The notes: generated by a model not told the origin, from the letters alone. DNA of 64,000 nt from Virgibacillus salexigens (GCF_014905415.1 NZ_BNEO01000002.1:558001-622000), one strand, 5' to 3'. Numbered from the stretch's first letter, positions 1-8,873 are shown. Made by a program: numbers and translations.

Positions 1-1
1 A

Positions 2-364
2 TTTGCTGTTTATTTACTGCTTGCTGGTCATAATTCTCCGGGCGGTGGATTTGTAGGTGGTTTAATGACATCAGGTGCCATCCTACTAATGAATATGTCT
101 TATGGGTTTGACGTTGTTAAGAAAGTATTACCAATTAATTTTACAAAATTAATTCCAATAGGGCTTGCTATTGCTGTTGGTACTGGAGTAGGATCTTTCC
201 TATTTGATGTTCCATTTCTATCACAAACATTTGATTACTTTCACTTTCCTATTTTTGGGGAGATAGAATTAGCAACGGCAATGATCTTTGATGTAGGAGT
301 TTATTTAACCGTCGTGGGTGTTATGATGACAATTATCTTAACGATAGCCAATGATAAGAAATAG
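2..364 (+). CDS. mrpB: Na+/H+ antiporter subunit B, C-terminal part (5' end outside window)
   Basis: The reading frame is open from base 2, so this is the C-terminal 120 residues of a protein that begins before the window. It contains the GHNSPGGGFVGG segment, hydrophobic helices and the GEIELATAMIFDVGV motif that are typical of MrpB/MnhB, a small membrane subunit of the multi-subunit Mrp cation/proton antiporter, which expels Na+ and helps with alkaline pH and salt. In the usual mrpABCDEFG order mrpC follows directly, but here the next gene, 14 bases later, is a CheY-like regulator. The gene is therefore the last of its cluster, or a detached copy. Family assignment is strong from motifs; whether a full antiporter operon lies to the left cannot be seen. 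Confidence 0.88.
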   Translation, partial: FAVYLLLAGHNSPGGGFVGGLMTSGAILLMNMSYGFDVVKKVLPINFTKLIPIGLAIAVGTGVGSFLFDVPFLSQTFDYFHFPIFGEIELATAMIFDVGVYLTVVGVMMTIILTIANDKK

Positions 365-378
365 TAGGAGGGAAGGCG

Positions 379-765
379 ATGAGCAAGATTTTAGTTGTGG
401 ATGATGCTAAATTTATGCGAACAACCCTTTCTACCTTATTGAAGCATAAACAACATGAAATAATTGGGGAAGCAGAAAATGGAGAAGAAGCGATCAGTCT
501 CTATCAAGAATTGCGACCAGACTTAGTACTGATGGATATAACTATGCCAGTCATGAACGGCATAGACGCCATTAAAGCAATTATGAATATGGATGAAAAC
601 GCAATTATTATTGTGTGCTCTGCAATGGGTCAACAAAAGGTTGTCGTTGAAGCGATAGAATCGGGTGCCAGAGACTTTATTATGAAGCCTTTTGATGAGA
701 ATCGTGTAATTGATACAGTCAATCGCGTGCTGAATTTACAGGATGAATCCATGACGAGTAATTAG
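379..765 (+). CDS. yneI: CheY-like single-domain response regulator (YneI type)
   Basis: A 128-residue receiver domain with nothing attached. Acidic pocket residues D8/D9, phospho-acceptor D53 (LVLMDITMP), S81 and conserved K103 (IMKPF) are all present, so it should be phosphorylatable. There is no DNA-binding output domain. Position immediately before ccdC matches B. subtilis yneI rather than the chemotaxis cheY. The start ATG has the SD GGAGGGAAGG. In B. subtilis ccdA sits just upstream; here an mrpB gene does. The cognate kinase and output partner are unknown; the name rests on synteny. Confidence 0.85.
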   Translation: MSKILVVDDAKFMRTTLSTLLKHKQHEIIGEAENGEEAISLYQELRPDLVLMDITMPVMNGIDAIKAIMNMDENAIIIVCSAMGQQKVVVEAIESGARDFIMKPFDENRVIDTVNRVLNLQDESMTSN

Positions 766-788
766 GCAATAGAAAGAGTGATTACATA

Positions 789-1268
789 ATGTTTTGGTTC
801 ATTGCAACGACAGTAGGTGCTGCTATTATGGCGGTATCTATGATTTTTATACGGCTAAAAGCTGCTAAGAAACCTGCTTCCGTAAAGAAAATTATTCTAC
901 CTCCATTTTTTATGAGTACAGGTGCGCTAATGTTTTTGTTTCCCGTATTTCAAATAAGCTGGTATCAGGTAGTTGAAGCAATTGCAGTTGGAATGATTTG
1001 TTCTATCTTTTTAATAAAAACATCCAAGTTTGAAATAAGGGATCAAGATATCTATTTAATCCCTTCAAAATCGTTTATTTTTATTCTATGTGGTCTACTT
1101 ATTTTTCGAATTGCTGTTAAAGTTGCGATTGGAAGCCATATATCAGTTGGAGAAACGAGCGGAATGTTTTTCATGTTAGCTTTCGGAATGATTGTAACTT
1201 GGAGGCTGGCTATGCTTTATAAATATCTACAACTGGAGAAGCAGTTAAATATGAAAATAAATTCATAA
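789..1268 (+). CDS. ccdC: CcdC-family membrane protein (cytochrome c biogenesis region)
   Basis: A 159-residue polytopic membrane protein with about five hydrophobic segments, the first at residues 1-20. It follows yneI by 23 bases, probably in the same transcript, exactly as ccdC (yneJ) does in B. subtilis. CcdC is associated by operon structure with the CcdA thiol-disulfide pathway for cytochrome c maturation but has been reported dispensable for it, so its role is uncertain. ccdA itself is not beside it here. The gene ends in a strong hairpin shared with yneK. Confidence 0.8.
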   Translation: MFWFIATTVGAAIMAVSMIFIRLKAAKKPASVKKIILPPFFMSTGALMFLFPVFQISWYQVVEAIAVGMICSIFLIKTSKFEIRDQDIYLIPSKSFIFILCGLLIFRIAVKVAIGSHISVGETSGMFFMLAFGMIVTWRLAMLYKYLQLEKQLNMKINS

Positions 1269-1297
1269 AAAGCGCCAGGATAATCCTGGCGCTTTTA
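1268..1297. terminator. Bidirectional terminator between ccdC and yneK
   Basis: A perfect 13-bp inverted repeat (AAAAGCGCCAGGA / TCCTGGCGCTTTT) with a TAA loop. It has A- and T-rich flanks, so it can serve both convergent genes. The last bases overlap the yneK stop codon. Confidence 0.85.
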
Positions 1298-1768
1298 TTT
1301 GCGATAATTGGTTTCCCAGTTATTTTGGTAATCTTCCTTCGATTGAAGAAAAAATTGCTCATAAGGGGCAGTATCAATGTTCTTCTGTGCTAATTTCTTT
1401 CGTAAGAACTTATGGTCACGCTTAGGAGTTGCAATGATATAGCCTTCAATTAATGTTTCTTGATTAATCACTTGCTGATTCTTCATAAGCGCAACTTCTC
1501 CAATTTTACTAGCTATTTTATGTCGAGCTACATCACGGAATAATTCCGGAACCGGAGCTACTAATTCTTCTAATAAATCTTTCTCCTTTTCATTCCACAT
1601 ATCCTTTGTTTTATTAACATAGTATTCCTCCCAATCCATCGTTGATTTACCATCTTTTTTTGGGAGTTTTTTAAGAAATTTTCGGAACATGAAAAAACCA
1701 CCGATTGTCATAAGCCCAATCATCAAAAAGCACCAGATAATTATTAAATAATCAACAATAACCGACAT
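1295..1768 (-). CDS. yneK: YneK/DUF2621 family membrane-anchored protein
   Basis: A 157-residue protein with one N-terminal transmembrane helix (about residues 5-28) followed by a basic stretch (RKFLKKLPKK) and a soluble, charged cytoplasmic domain. The sequence and the place next to ccdC match B. subtilis YneK (DUF2621), whose function is not established. ATG start with SD AAGGTG. Convergent to ccdC with a shared terminator. No catalytic motif is visible. Confidence 0.75.
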   Translation of the reverse strand: MSVIVDYLIIIWCFLMIGLMTIGGFFMFRKFLKKLPKKDGKSTMDWEEYYVNKTKDMWNEKEKDLLEELVAPVPELFRDVARHKIASKIGEVALMKNQQVINQETLIEGYIIATPKRDHKFLRKKLAQKNIDTAPYEQFFLQSKEDYQNNWETNYRK

Positions 1769-2017
1769 AATTTCACCTTATTCTTCTATTTTTTCCCAAA
1801 AATTCGCAGGAATGTGACAAAATTTTTAATTATTTAATTTATTTTTTTGATCACTTATAGTAAGATTACTAATAATTGGATGTTTAGTTATGTACGTAGA
1901 TAATATTATTATAAGTTGAAAAAGCTTTACAAACAAGTGTCATACTATCAAAGATTACATCATATCATAGTCTGTAGAAGAAAGGAATTGTTGAAATTTG
2001 CGAATAAAGGGGGAAAA

Positions 2018-3141
2018 ATGATGGGGTACGATAACCGAATGAGGGATGATAAGGAGACTATCCATATTGCTGAAACAGAACCAACGCAGCTGAATAACCC
2101 ACAATTATCCTCACTGCCTTCATTTATGCTTGCATGGGTTGAAAATAATAGTCATGATATCATTCTAGTTTTGGATGCATTAGGGAGGCTTACTTATGTT
2201 TCTAAAACAGTCGAATCGATCCTTGGATACCACCCATCTGATTTAGTGGGAAAGTTATGGCATGAGTTGATTTCTGCTGAAGACGCAAGTTATATGAAAG
2301 ACAATTTTGATGAAACACATACTCAGACGCAAAGTTTTACAATGAACGTAGTAAATAGGGATGGAAAGTATATTTGGTCTGAGTGTTCTGCTGCAAAAAT
2401 CGTAGATCAGGAGAATGGTAGAACTTATTATTTAGCCACAATTGCCGATATTCGTGATAAAAAAGAGGTAGAGGAGATGATGATTCGATCTGAAAAGATG
2501 TCAGTTGCTGGTCAACTAGCAGCTGGGATTGCTCATGAAATCAGAAATCCGCTAACTTCGCTAAAGGGGTTTTTACAATTACTGCAGGCTGGTGTAAAAC
2601 GTAAAGAAGAATACTATAACATTATGATAGAAGAAATAGAAAAGATGGAAACCATCACTTCAGAGCTGCTTTTCATTTCAAAGCCGTTAACAGATAATAA
2701 GAAAATGGAATCCATAGCTGCGATGATTCACGATGTCGTTGTCTTATTGCAACCCCAGGCAAAAATGAAGAATATTGAAATTGAATATACGATATCTAAG
2801 AAAGAACAGATATTCTGTGATCGATCACAAGTAAAACAAGTACTTATAAATTTAGTGAAAAATGCAATTGAAGCTATGGATGATGGTGGGAAGATTCGAC
2901 TAATTACACATTCCACAGATACCCATGTAGAGATTAATATTGTTGATGAAGGTCCGGGCATTCCAGAAGAGATTATACATAAATTAGGAGAACCTTTTTT
3001 ACAACAAAACAAAGCGGTACTGGTCTGGGTATCATGATTACAAAACAAATATTAGAAAGACATCATGCATTTCTTGAGATTAAAGCGAATGAACAAATGG
3101 GTAGTACATTTCGCATCCTTTTTCCTGTGATTATGAATTAA
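2018..3141 (+). pseudogene. PAS-domain sensor histidine kinase, frameshifted near the C-terminus
   Basis: A PAS fold (about residues 45-150) is followed by a HisKA domain with the H-box GIAHEIRNPLTS (H173) and a HATPase domain (N-box LVKNAIEAMDD, G1-box DEGPGIPEE). This architecture resembles sporulation-type kinases (KinA/KinE group). As written, the frame ends at 3037 with an aberrant tail. Adding one T to the six-T run at 2995-3000 restores FFTTKQSGTGLGI, the expected F- and G2-boxes, and continues to a natural stop at 3141. The ATP-lid and last strand are thus out of frame. SD AAAGGGGG at 2006-2013 supports an ATG at 2018 or 2021 rather than the TTG at 1916. It is a true mutation, a phase-variable tract, or a sequencing error; I cannot tell. 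Confidence 0.8.
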
Positions 3142-3187
3142 TATAAGTTTCATTGATAATAAGTTATGAGGAGATGCAGAATTATGT

Positions 3188-3202
3188 ATAAGTAATACTT
3201 AT
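3188..3202. promoter_or_regulatory. CcpC-like dyad upstream of citB
   Basis: ATAA-N7-TTAT, the dyad form described for the LysR-type regulator CcpC at B. subtilis citB. It sits inside a larger inverted repeat (arms at 3166-3179 and 3204-3214). A second AT-rich candidate (ATAAATTAT) follows at 3211-3219. The dyad is about 45 bases upstream of the putative -35 element. Confidence 0.45.
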
Positions 3203-3246
3203 CGCATCTCATAAATTATTGCTATAGGGATTAAAGGGTTAATGGT

Positions 3247-3275
3247 TTGTTTTATGTTGCCATATCCTTTAATAT
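3247..3275 (+). promoter_or_regulatory. Probable sigma-A promoter of citB
   Basis: TTGTTT (3247-3252), 17-bp spacer, TAATAT (3270-3275). This would give a leader of about 100 nt before the citB ATG. A long leader is compatible with post-transcriptional control of aconitase. Confidence 0.5.
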
Positions 3276-3380
3276 AGAAGAAGTGAGTAAGAGTTTTTTG
3301 ATTTTTATAGTTTCAAAGATAGTGATACGTATTGCCGATTGTTACAATTTGCGACAACGTATGATGAAAGGGGTACAAAC

Positions 3381-6092
3381 ATGGGGAAGAGTAATTCATT
3401 TAATGCAAAAAAGCAATTTGAACTCAATGGAAAAACTTACAATTATTATCAACTGAAAACATTGGAAGAAGCTGGATTAGGGGAAATTGGACGTCTGCCA
3501 TTTTCAGTCCGCGTCCTTTTAGAATCCCTTGTTCGCCAGCAAGATGGGCATCAAATTAAAGAAGAACATATTGAAAAACTAACCAAATGGGGTAGCAAAG
3601 AGGGAGATGGAGTAGATGTACCATTTAAACCATCTCGTGTTATCTTACAAGACTTTACTGGCGTACCAGCCGTAGTTGATTTAGCTTCGTTACGAAAAGC
3701 AATGGTTGATATGGGTGGCGAACCGAATGAGATTAATCCAGAGGTTCCAGTAGACTTGGTTATTGACCATTCGGTACAAGTTGATCAATATGGTACAAAA
3801 AATGCACTTAAAGCAAATATGGATTTAGAATTTGAACGAAACGCAGAACGATATGAATTCTTGAATTGGGCGCAAAAAGCATTTGACAATTATCGTGCTG
3901 TTCCACCTGCAACTGGTATCGTGCATCAAGTAAATCTAGAGTACATTGCCAATGTAGTTCACGGATTGGAGAATGAGAACGGGGAATATGATGCTTTTCC
4001 AGATACACTTGTGGGAACGGATTCACACACTACGATGATTAACGGCCTTGGAGTACTTGGCTGGGGTGTTGGAGGAATTGAAGCTGAAGCAGGTATGCTT
4101 GGACAGCCTTCTTATTTCCCTGCACCAGAAGTTATTGGTGTTAAGTTTACTGGGAGCTTCCCAAATGGAACGACTGCTACAGACTTAGCATTGAAGGTAA
4201 CCCAAGTACTTCGCGAAAAGAATGTGGTAGGTAAATTTGTCGAATATTTCGGTCCTGGATTAAAAGATATGCCACTTGCAGACCGAGCAACGATATCAAA
4301 TATGGCGCCAGAGTATGGAGCAACTTGCGGATTCTTCCCTGTAGATGAAGAATCATTAAATTATCTTCGGTTAACTGGTAGAAGTGAAGATCAAATTAAT
4401 CTAGTAGAGAAGTATTGTAAATTAAACAACCTATGGTATTCTTCTGAAGAAAAAGATCCTGAGTATACAGAGTTAGTAGAGATTAATTTATCAGAACTCG
4501 AACCAAATTTATCTGGTCCAAAGCGACCTCAGGACTTAATTGCACTATCTAACATGAAAAAAGAGTTTAATAAAGCAGTTACTGCACCTTCTGGAAACCA
4601 AGGCTTCGGTCTTGATAAATCAGAATTTAAGAAAGAAGCAGTAGTTGAGCATCCGAATGGTAATTCTTCGGTTATGAAAACAGGTGCATTAGCAATTGCA
4701 GCTATTACTTCATGTACAAACACGTCCAATCCGTATGTAATGCTTGGAGCAGGTTTGCTTGCAAAAAATGCGGTAGAAAAAGGATTATTGGTTCCTGATT
4801 ATGTGAAAACCTCACTAGCACCAGGTTCAAAGGTAGTTACCCGTTATTTAGAAGATGCAGGATTAATGCCGTATTTAGATAAATTAGGTTTTAACTTAGT
4901 TGGGTACGGTTGTACAACTTGTATTGGTAACTCCGGACCTTTACGTGAGGAAATTGAGCAAGCAATTATGGATAACGACCTGACAGTGTCATCTGTTCTA
5001 TCAGGAAACCGTAACTTTGAAGGAAGGATCCATCCATTGGTGAAAGCAAACTATTTGGCCTCTCCTCCTTTAGTTGTGGCTTACGCACTTGCAGGTACAG
5101 TTGATATTGACCTTACGAAGGATGCGTTGGGCACAGATAAAGACGGAAAGCCTGTTCATATGAATGAGATCTGGCCAACAATGGATGAGATTAAAGAACA
5201 AGTGGAGAAAGTGGTTCAACCAGAAATTTTCCGTAAAGAATATGAAGATGTATTTAGCTCGAATGAGCGTTGGAATGAAATTGATACAACAGATGAACCA
5301 TTGTTTGATTGGGACAGTGAATCTACCTATATTCAAAATCCACCGTTCTTTGAAGGACTGGCAAAGAATGCTGATTCTGTAAAGCCATTAGAAAATTTAC
5401 GTGCAATTGGTAAGTTTGGTGATTCAGTAACAACAGACCATATCTCTCCAGCGGGTGCAATTGCTAAAGATATGCCAGCAGGAAAATTCTTACAAGATAA
5501 AGGTGTTTCTCCACGTAACTTTAACTCCTATGGCTCTCGTAGAGGAAATCATGAAGTTATGATGCGTGGTACTTTTGCAAACATCCGAATTCGTAATTTA
5601 CTTGCACCAGGAACAGAAGGTGGCTATACAACGTATTGGCCAACAGAAGAAATCATGCCTATTTATGATGCAGCGATGAAGTATCAACAAGATGGTACAG
5701 GTCTCATCGTTATTGGTGGAAAAGACTATGGTATGGGATCTTCACGTGACTGGGCAGCTAAAGGAACAAATCTTTTAGGTATTAAAACGGTTATCGCTGA
5801 AAGCTTTGAACGAATTCACCGTTCCAACTTAGTAATGATGGGTGTACTGCCATTACAATTTGAAAATGGGGAAAGCGCAGATAAGCTAGGTCTAACAGGT
5901 AAAGAATCATTTACTGTTGATATTGATGAAAATGTGAAACCACATGATCTTGTTAAAATTACTGCCGTAGATGAAGATGGTCAAACAACGGTATTCAATG
6001 CTGTTGCACGTTTTGATAGTGAGGTAGAGGTTGACTACTATCGTCATGGTGGTATTTTACAAATGGTTCTACGTAATAAGTTAGAAGTATAG
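3381..6092 (+). CDS. citB: Aconitate hydratase (aconitase A)
   Basis: A 903-residue aconitase that interconverts citrate and isocitrate in the TCA cycle. The [4Fe-4S] ligands are visible as C445 (TSCTNTSNP), C511 and C514 (GCTTCIGN), and the C-terminal swivel domain carries [11 protein letters not shown]. Length is typical of bacterial AcnA/IRP-type enzymes, which in Bacillus also bind RNA when the cluster is lost. The start chosen is MGKSNSF at 3381, because AAAGGGG lies just before it; the upstream in-frame extension has no homology. It keeps its B. subtilis neighbour yneN downstream. Regulation is probably by CcpC and, post-transcriptionally, by an Fur-linked iron-sparing system (see the FbpB-type gene nearby). 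Confidence 0.97.
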   Translation: MGKSNSFNAKKQFELNGKTYNYYQLKTLEEAGLGEIGRLPFSVRVLLESLVRQQDGHQIKEEHIEKLTKWGSKEGDGVDVPFKPSRVILQDFTGVPAVVDLASLRKAMVDMGGEPNEINPEVPVDLVIDHSVQVDQYGTKNALKANMDLEFERNAERYEFLNWAQKAFDNYRAVPPATGIVHQVNLEYIANVVHGLENENGEYDAFPDTLVGTDSHTTMINGLGVLGWGVGGIEAEAGMLGQPSYFPAPEVIGVKFTGSFPNGTTATDLALKVTQVLREKNVVGKFVEYFGPGLKDMPLADRATISNMAPEYGATCGFFPVDEESLNYLRLTGRSEDQINLVEKYCKLNNLWYSSEEKDPEYTELVEINLSELEPNLSGPKRPQDLIALSNMKKEFNKAVTAPSGNQGFGLDKSEFKKEAVVEHPNGNSSVMKTGALAIAAITSCTNTSNPYVMLGAGLLAKNAVEKGLLVPDYVKTSLAPGSKVVTRYLEDAGLMPYLDKLGFNLVGYGCTTCIGNSGPLREEIEQAIMDNDLTVSSVLSGNRNFEGRIHPLVKANYLASPPLVVAYALAGTVDIDLTKDALGTDKDGKPVHMNEIWPTMDEIKEQVEKVVQPEIFRKEYEDVFSSNERWNEIDTTDEPLFDWDSESTYIQNPPFFEGLAKNADSVKPLENLRAIGKFGDSVTTDHISPAGAIAKDMPAGKFLQDKGVSPRNFNSYGSRRGNHEVMMRGTFANIRIRNLLAPGTEGGYTTYWPTEEIMPIYDAAMKYQQDGTGLIVIGGKDYGMGSSRDWAAKGTNLLGIKTVIAESFERIHRSNLVMMGVLPLQFENGESADKLGLTGKESFTVDIDENVKPHDLVKITAVDEDGQTTVFNAVARFDSEVEVDYYRHGGILQMVLRNKLEV

Positions 6093-6106
6093 AAATATAT
6101 ATCTGG

Positions 6107-6146
6107 AAAAAAGTCTCTGTTGAGTCATACTCACAGAGACTTTTTT
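6107..6146 (+). terminator. Terminator of citB
   Basis: Hairpin AAAAGTCTCTGT ... ACAGAGACTTTT with a 12-base central part and a six-T run. Confidence 0.85.
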
Positions 6147-6289
6147 GTAGAATGAAAATAGCAGGAAAACATGACTATTTTTCGAAAGTTAATGTAGTGA
6201 GCTTTACAAAGCATTGATTTTTCCATACTATTTGAATTAGCATTTATATATCTGAATAGAGGTATTATTAAAAGCAAGGAGTCCTTCAT

Positions 6290-6886
6290 ATGTATAAAAA
6301 GATATTTGGAGTTGTAGTAATTGTAGTATTGGCTGGTATTGTTCTCTTTAACTATATAGAGCAACAAAATCAAACCGCATCAGACGAATCCAATGCGTAT
6401 AATGATAGTGGTGATTCAGAAACACAGGGAGGCTCGATTTCTTCGGTGGATGAAGAAAACATGCTAAAAGTAGGTAATACTGCTCCTGATTTTACATTAG
6501 AAACATTAAATGGAGAAACACTGCAACTGTCTGAATTACGTGGTAAAAAAGTAATCTTAAACTTTTGGGCAACCTGGTGTCCACCTTGCCGTGAAGAAAT
6601 GCCTGCTATGGAAAAATTTTATAATGATCATCAAGAAGAAGTAGAGATTGTAGCTGTTAATTTAACAGATTCTGAAAAAAAGGAAGAAGATGTACATACG
6701 TATAATGAGAAATATAAATATTCGTATCCAATTCCATTGGATCGGAAGTCCGATGCTCGTAACGCTTACCAAGTAGTAACTGTTCCTACCACTTATTTTA
6801 TTGATAGTGAAGGCAATATTCAGCAGATTAAGCCTGGCCCAATGGATTATGAATTTATGGAAGATACGGTTAATTCATTTAATTAA
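6290..6886 (+). CDS. yneN: Membrane-anchored thioredoxin-like protein (TlpA/ResA type)
   Basis: 198 residues: an N-terminal hydrophobic anchor (about residues 3-22), a low-complexity acidic/serine linker to about residue 58, then a thioredoxin fold with the catalytic C97-P-P-C100 (WATWCPPCREE) and cis-proline region (VPTTYF). It should act outside the membrane as a thiol-disulfide oxidoreductase or reductant. Placement after citB matches B. subtilis yneN. ResA, the cytochrome c-dedicated homologue, lies elsewhere in Bacillus; substrate is unknown here. SD AAGGAG and ATG start. Confidence 0.88.
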   Translation: MYKKIFGVVVIVVLAGIVLFNYIEQQNQTASDESNAYNDSGDSETQGGSISSVDEENMLKVGNTAPDFTLETLNGETLQLSELRGKKVILNFWATWCPPCREEMPAMEKFYNDHQEEVEIVAVNLTDSEKKEEDVHTYNEKYKYSYPIPLDRKSDARNAYQVVTVPTTYFIDSEGNIQQIKPGPMDYEFMEDTVNSFN

Positions 6887-6942
6887 CACGTATAGATTGT
6901 TAAAGAATTGGAAATGCTTCTTTTAAAAAGGAGTGAGTAGCC

Positions 6943-7086
6943 ATTTCTTTAAAGAAAAAACGAACATTTGATGAACTGGTAAAAGAGAATAGACAACAGA
7001 TTTTAAAAGATAGGTATTTATTAGATCGAATTGAAGATCAGTTGGAACGCAAACGAAAATCGAACCAACAAAAAGAAGCACAATAA
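6943..7086 (+). CDS. FbpB-type small basic protein with apparent ATT start
   Basis: A 47-residue frame reading SLKKKRTFDELVKENRQQ and on to ERKRKSNQQKEAQ; it is very basic, helical and lacks cysteines. It resembles the FbpB (YdbN) family of small basic proteins, which in B. subtilis are Fur-regulated and assist the FsrA small RNA in iron-sparing repression. There is no ATG, GTG or TTG in frame after the TGA at 6934. An ATT at 6943 lies 9 bases after the SD AAGGAG, so ATT initiation is the best fit. It is 56 bases after yneN and ends before a hairpin. FsrA targets citB in B. subtilis, making the location suggestive. Family assignment is from recall of motif shape, not alignment. Confidence 0.65.
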   Translation: MSLKKKRTFDELVKENRQQILKDRYLLDRIEDQLERKRKSNQQKEAQ

Positions 7087-7091
7087 TTAGT

Positions 7092-7124
7092 TAACCGTTA
7101 CCAAAAGGGAGCGGTTATTTTTTT
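7092..7124 (+). terminator. Weak terminator after the FbpB-type gene
   Basis: Imperfect hairpin TAACCG ... CGGTTA with a loop containing CCAAAAGG, followed by seven or eight T. Confidence 0.6.
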
Positions 7125-7199
7125 GTGGAAGTTTTTTCTAGGTATAATGAACAGCATACTTGAAAAAATAGGAGCAGATAATTGAAAGGAGTGAAACAA

Positions 7200-7427
7200 A
7201 TGGCCGAAGATAAGTACCGAGCAAAGCCGGATGATCGTAGTGATAATGAAGAAAAATTGCAAGACATGGTTCAGAATACAATTCAAAATATAGAAGAAGC
7301 ACATGAAACCATGCAATTTTCATCAGGTGAAGAGAAAGAAGCAATAGAAGCAAAGAATAAACGGAGAGAACAAGCGATAGAAGGAATGAGAGAAGAAATC
7401 AAAGACGAACATCGAGATAATCAATAA
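7200..7427 (+). CDS. tlp: Small acid-soluble spore protein Tlp
   Basis: 75 residues, highly charged and free of cysteine, beginning MAEDKYRAKPDDRSDN and containing the family segment NEEKLQDMVQNTIQNIEEA. This matches Tlp, a thioredoxin-like small protein of the spore core, although it is slightly shorter than the 83-residue B. subtilis protein. ATG at 7200 follows AAAGGAGTG; the in-frame TTG at 7184 region is only part of the SD context. In B. subtilis tlp is made in the forespore and is next to yneP as here. It marks the organism as a spore former. Confidence 0.88.
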   Translation: MAEDKYRAKPDDRSDNEEKLQDMVQNTIQNIEEAHETMQFSSGEEKEAIEAKNKRREQAIEGMREEIKDEHRDNQ

Positions 7428-7434
7428 CTTGATT

Positions 7435-7463
7435 CCCGAATGCAGCATGCATTCGGGTTTTTT
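7435..7463 (+). terminator. Terminator of tlp
   Basis: Perfect 10-bp stem CCCGAATGCA / TGCATTCGGG with a GCA loop and a six-T run. Confidence 0.9.
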
Positions 7464-7536
7464 GAGTCTTTCTAAATTACGATCTTCTCCATTTATGTTA
7501 AGCTAATTAGGGAGAACGACTACGGGAGGAAATATC

Positions 7537-7959
7537 GTGCAAAAAGTAAAGACACCAATTGAAGTAAGATATCAAGAAACAGATCAAATGGGAGTAGTCT
7601 ATCATGCAAATTATTTAGTTTGGTTTGAGATAGGCAGAACAAAACTGATTGAAAGTCTTGGATTTCAATATACAGATATGGAAAAGCATGACATTGTTTC
7701 TCCTGTTACCAATGCGAATGTTCAATTTAAAAAACCTATTCGTTATGGCGAAAAAGTTTGTATAGAAACATGGTTGGAAGCTTACAATGGCATTCGAACC
7801 ACATACGGCTACTGTATACGAAACGAAAAAGATGAAATAGCGGTAAGTGGAACTACTGAGCATGTAATTGTTAAGAAAGATTCATTTCGCCCTTTATCTT
7901 TAAGAAAAACTTTTCCAGCTTGGCATCAAGCATATATGAAACAACTCAAAGGAGAATAA
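7537..7959 (+). CDS. yneP: Acyl-CoA thioesterase, hotdog fold (YneP/YbgC type)
   Basis: 140 residues with the 4HBT signature RYQETDQMGVVYHANYLVWFE, including the catalytic aspartate (D13 region) used to hydrolyse short or aromatic acyl-CoA thioesters. It is expected to be cytoplasmic. GTG start at 7537 with SD GGGAGGA. It is followed by yneQ after two bases, so the two are an operon. Synteny with B. subtilis yneP is exact. The natural substrate is unknown. Confidence 0.87.
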   Translation: MQKVKTPIEVRYQETDQMGVVYHANYLVWFEIGRTKLIESLGFQYTDMEKHDIVSPVTNANVQFKKPIRYGEKVCIETWLEAYNGIRTTYGYCIRNEKDEIAVSGTTEHVIVKKDSFRPLSLRKTFPAWHQAYMKQLKGE

Positions 7960-7961
7960 AT

Positions 7962-8264
7962 ATGGCATTTGGAATCAATCGCCAGGAACTAAGGAATTGG
8001 AAAAAACAAGTAGAAGCTGGAGAAATTGCTTTTTTAACGCATTACTGGTTGGATGAGCGATTTCCTGATTGTACAACCGTAACAAAGGTGGGGTGTCAGG
8101 ATATACATAAATTACAGGCGTGGGGCAGAAATTATCATCTGTCACCACAATGGATTGATCAAAAGGACAATTACCCACATTTCGATTTATTTGGAGAGAA
8201 ACAGCGTTTTATCTTAAATAAAGAACAACAGTGGGAACAAATAAATCGGTTTCAATTATATTAA
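7962..8264 (+). CDS. yneQ: YneQ-family protein of unknown function
   Basis: 101 residues beginning MAFGINRQELRNWKKQV, tryptophan-rich, with FLTHYWLDERFPDCTTVTKVGC near the middle; soluble by composition. I recognise it by its position (directly after yneP, SD AAAGGAG overlapping the yneP end) and by general similarity to B. subtilis YneQ. No catalytic motif or known fold can be named. ATG at 7962 is preferred over the upstream in-frame start, which overlaps yneP and lacks an SD. Confidence 0.72.
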   Translation: MAFGINRQELRNWKKQVEAGEIAFLTHYWLDERFPDCTTVTKVGCQDIHKLQAWGRNYHLSPQWIDQKDNYPHFDLFGEKQRFILNKEQQWEQINRFQLY

Positions 8265-8291
8265 AAAGAGCTTGTTTCAAGCTCTTTTTAA
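8261..8291. terminator. Bidirectional terminator between yneQ and yneR
   Basis: Perfect 14-bp inverted repeat (TTAAAAAGAGCTTG / CAAGCTCTTTTTAA) with a TTT loop, between convergent genes. Confidence 0.88.
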
Positions 8292-8300
8292 TATATAGGC

Positions 8301-8600
8301 TTATTTAGTTTGAATGTATTTCATTTCTGGTTCGTATTGCTTATGATTAAGATTAATTTTAAGGTCTTTATCATCGAAATACCAAGCATCTTTTCCTTCT
8401 ATAAAGAATGTAATCCCTTCTACTTCCGTAGAAGTATGCATATCAACGGGCTGTTCCTTGCTTACCCCTAATGAAAACCCAGGCACATTTCCTCCAATAC
8501 CGCCATATCTCACGAAAAAGCGCATATGAGATTCATCTTCCTCGATATCAAATTCTTTTTTATACCATTTTGCAGCTTCTTTGCTAATTTGTATGTTCAT
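8301..8600 (-). CDS. yneR: HesB/YneR-type iron-sulfur-like fold protein
   Basis: 99 residues of the HesB/IscA-like fold (MNIQISKEAAKWYKKEF...RFFVRYGGIGG). It lacks the conserved cysteines used by true A-type Fe-S carriers; none is present in the chain. It therefore belongs to the cysteine-free YneR subgroup, whose function is unknown. ATG start with SD AAAGGAG. Convergent to yneQ, as in B. subtilis. Confidence 0.82.
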   Translation of the reverse strand: MNIQISKEAAKWYKKEFDIEEDESHMRFFVRYGGIGGNVPGFSLGVSKEQPVDMHTSTEVEGITFFIEGKDAWYFDDKDLKINLNHKQYEPEMKYIQTK

Positions 8601-8631
8601 GAAAAACAGCTCCTTTATGACTGGAAGTACC

Positions 8632-8856
8632 TTATTTCTTTTTTTCTTCTGGTACGTAGTCTACACCACCGCGATGAAAAGGATGGCATTTACTGATTCG
8701 TATTATTGTCAAGTAACTTCCTTTAAAAAAACCAAATCGCCGATAAGCTTCTAAACCATACTCAGAGCAAGTCGGATAAAATCGGCAAGTAGGAGGCTTA
8801 AAAGGACTAATCGCCGAACGATAAAATTTTATTAAGCCAATGAAAATATACTTCAT
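8632..8856 (-). CDS. yidD: Membrane protein insertion efficiency factor YidD
   Basis: 74 residues with the YidD hallmark [27 protein letters not shown] and the HRGGVDYVP tail. YidD is a small inner-face amphipathic protein that assists membrane insertion, in many bacteria together with YidC. The start at 8856 (MKYIFIG) is preferred because AAGAAGGG precedes it; the longer frame starting at 8877 overlaps folE2 and lacks an SD. Here it follows folE2 rather than rpmH-rnpA, as in Bacillus where the homologue (ytjA) is unlinked from rnpA. Confidence 0.9.
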   Translation of the reverse strand: MKYIFIGLIKFYRSAISPFKPPTCRFYPTCSEYGLEAYRRFGFFKGSYLTIIRISKCHPFHRGGVDYVPEEKKK

Positions 8857-8873
8857 ATTTACCCTTCTTTTTA

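Noticed and set aside
2728-3048. 106-aa antisense open frame inside the histidine kinase
   Set aside because: Antisense to well-conserved kinase motifs, no SD, no recognised domain.
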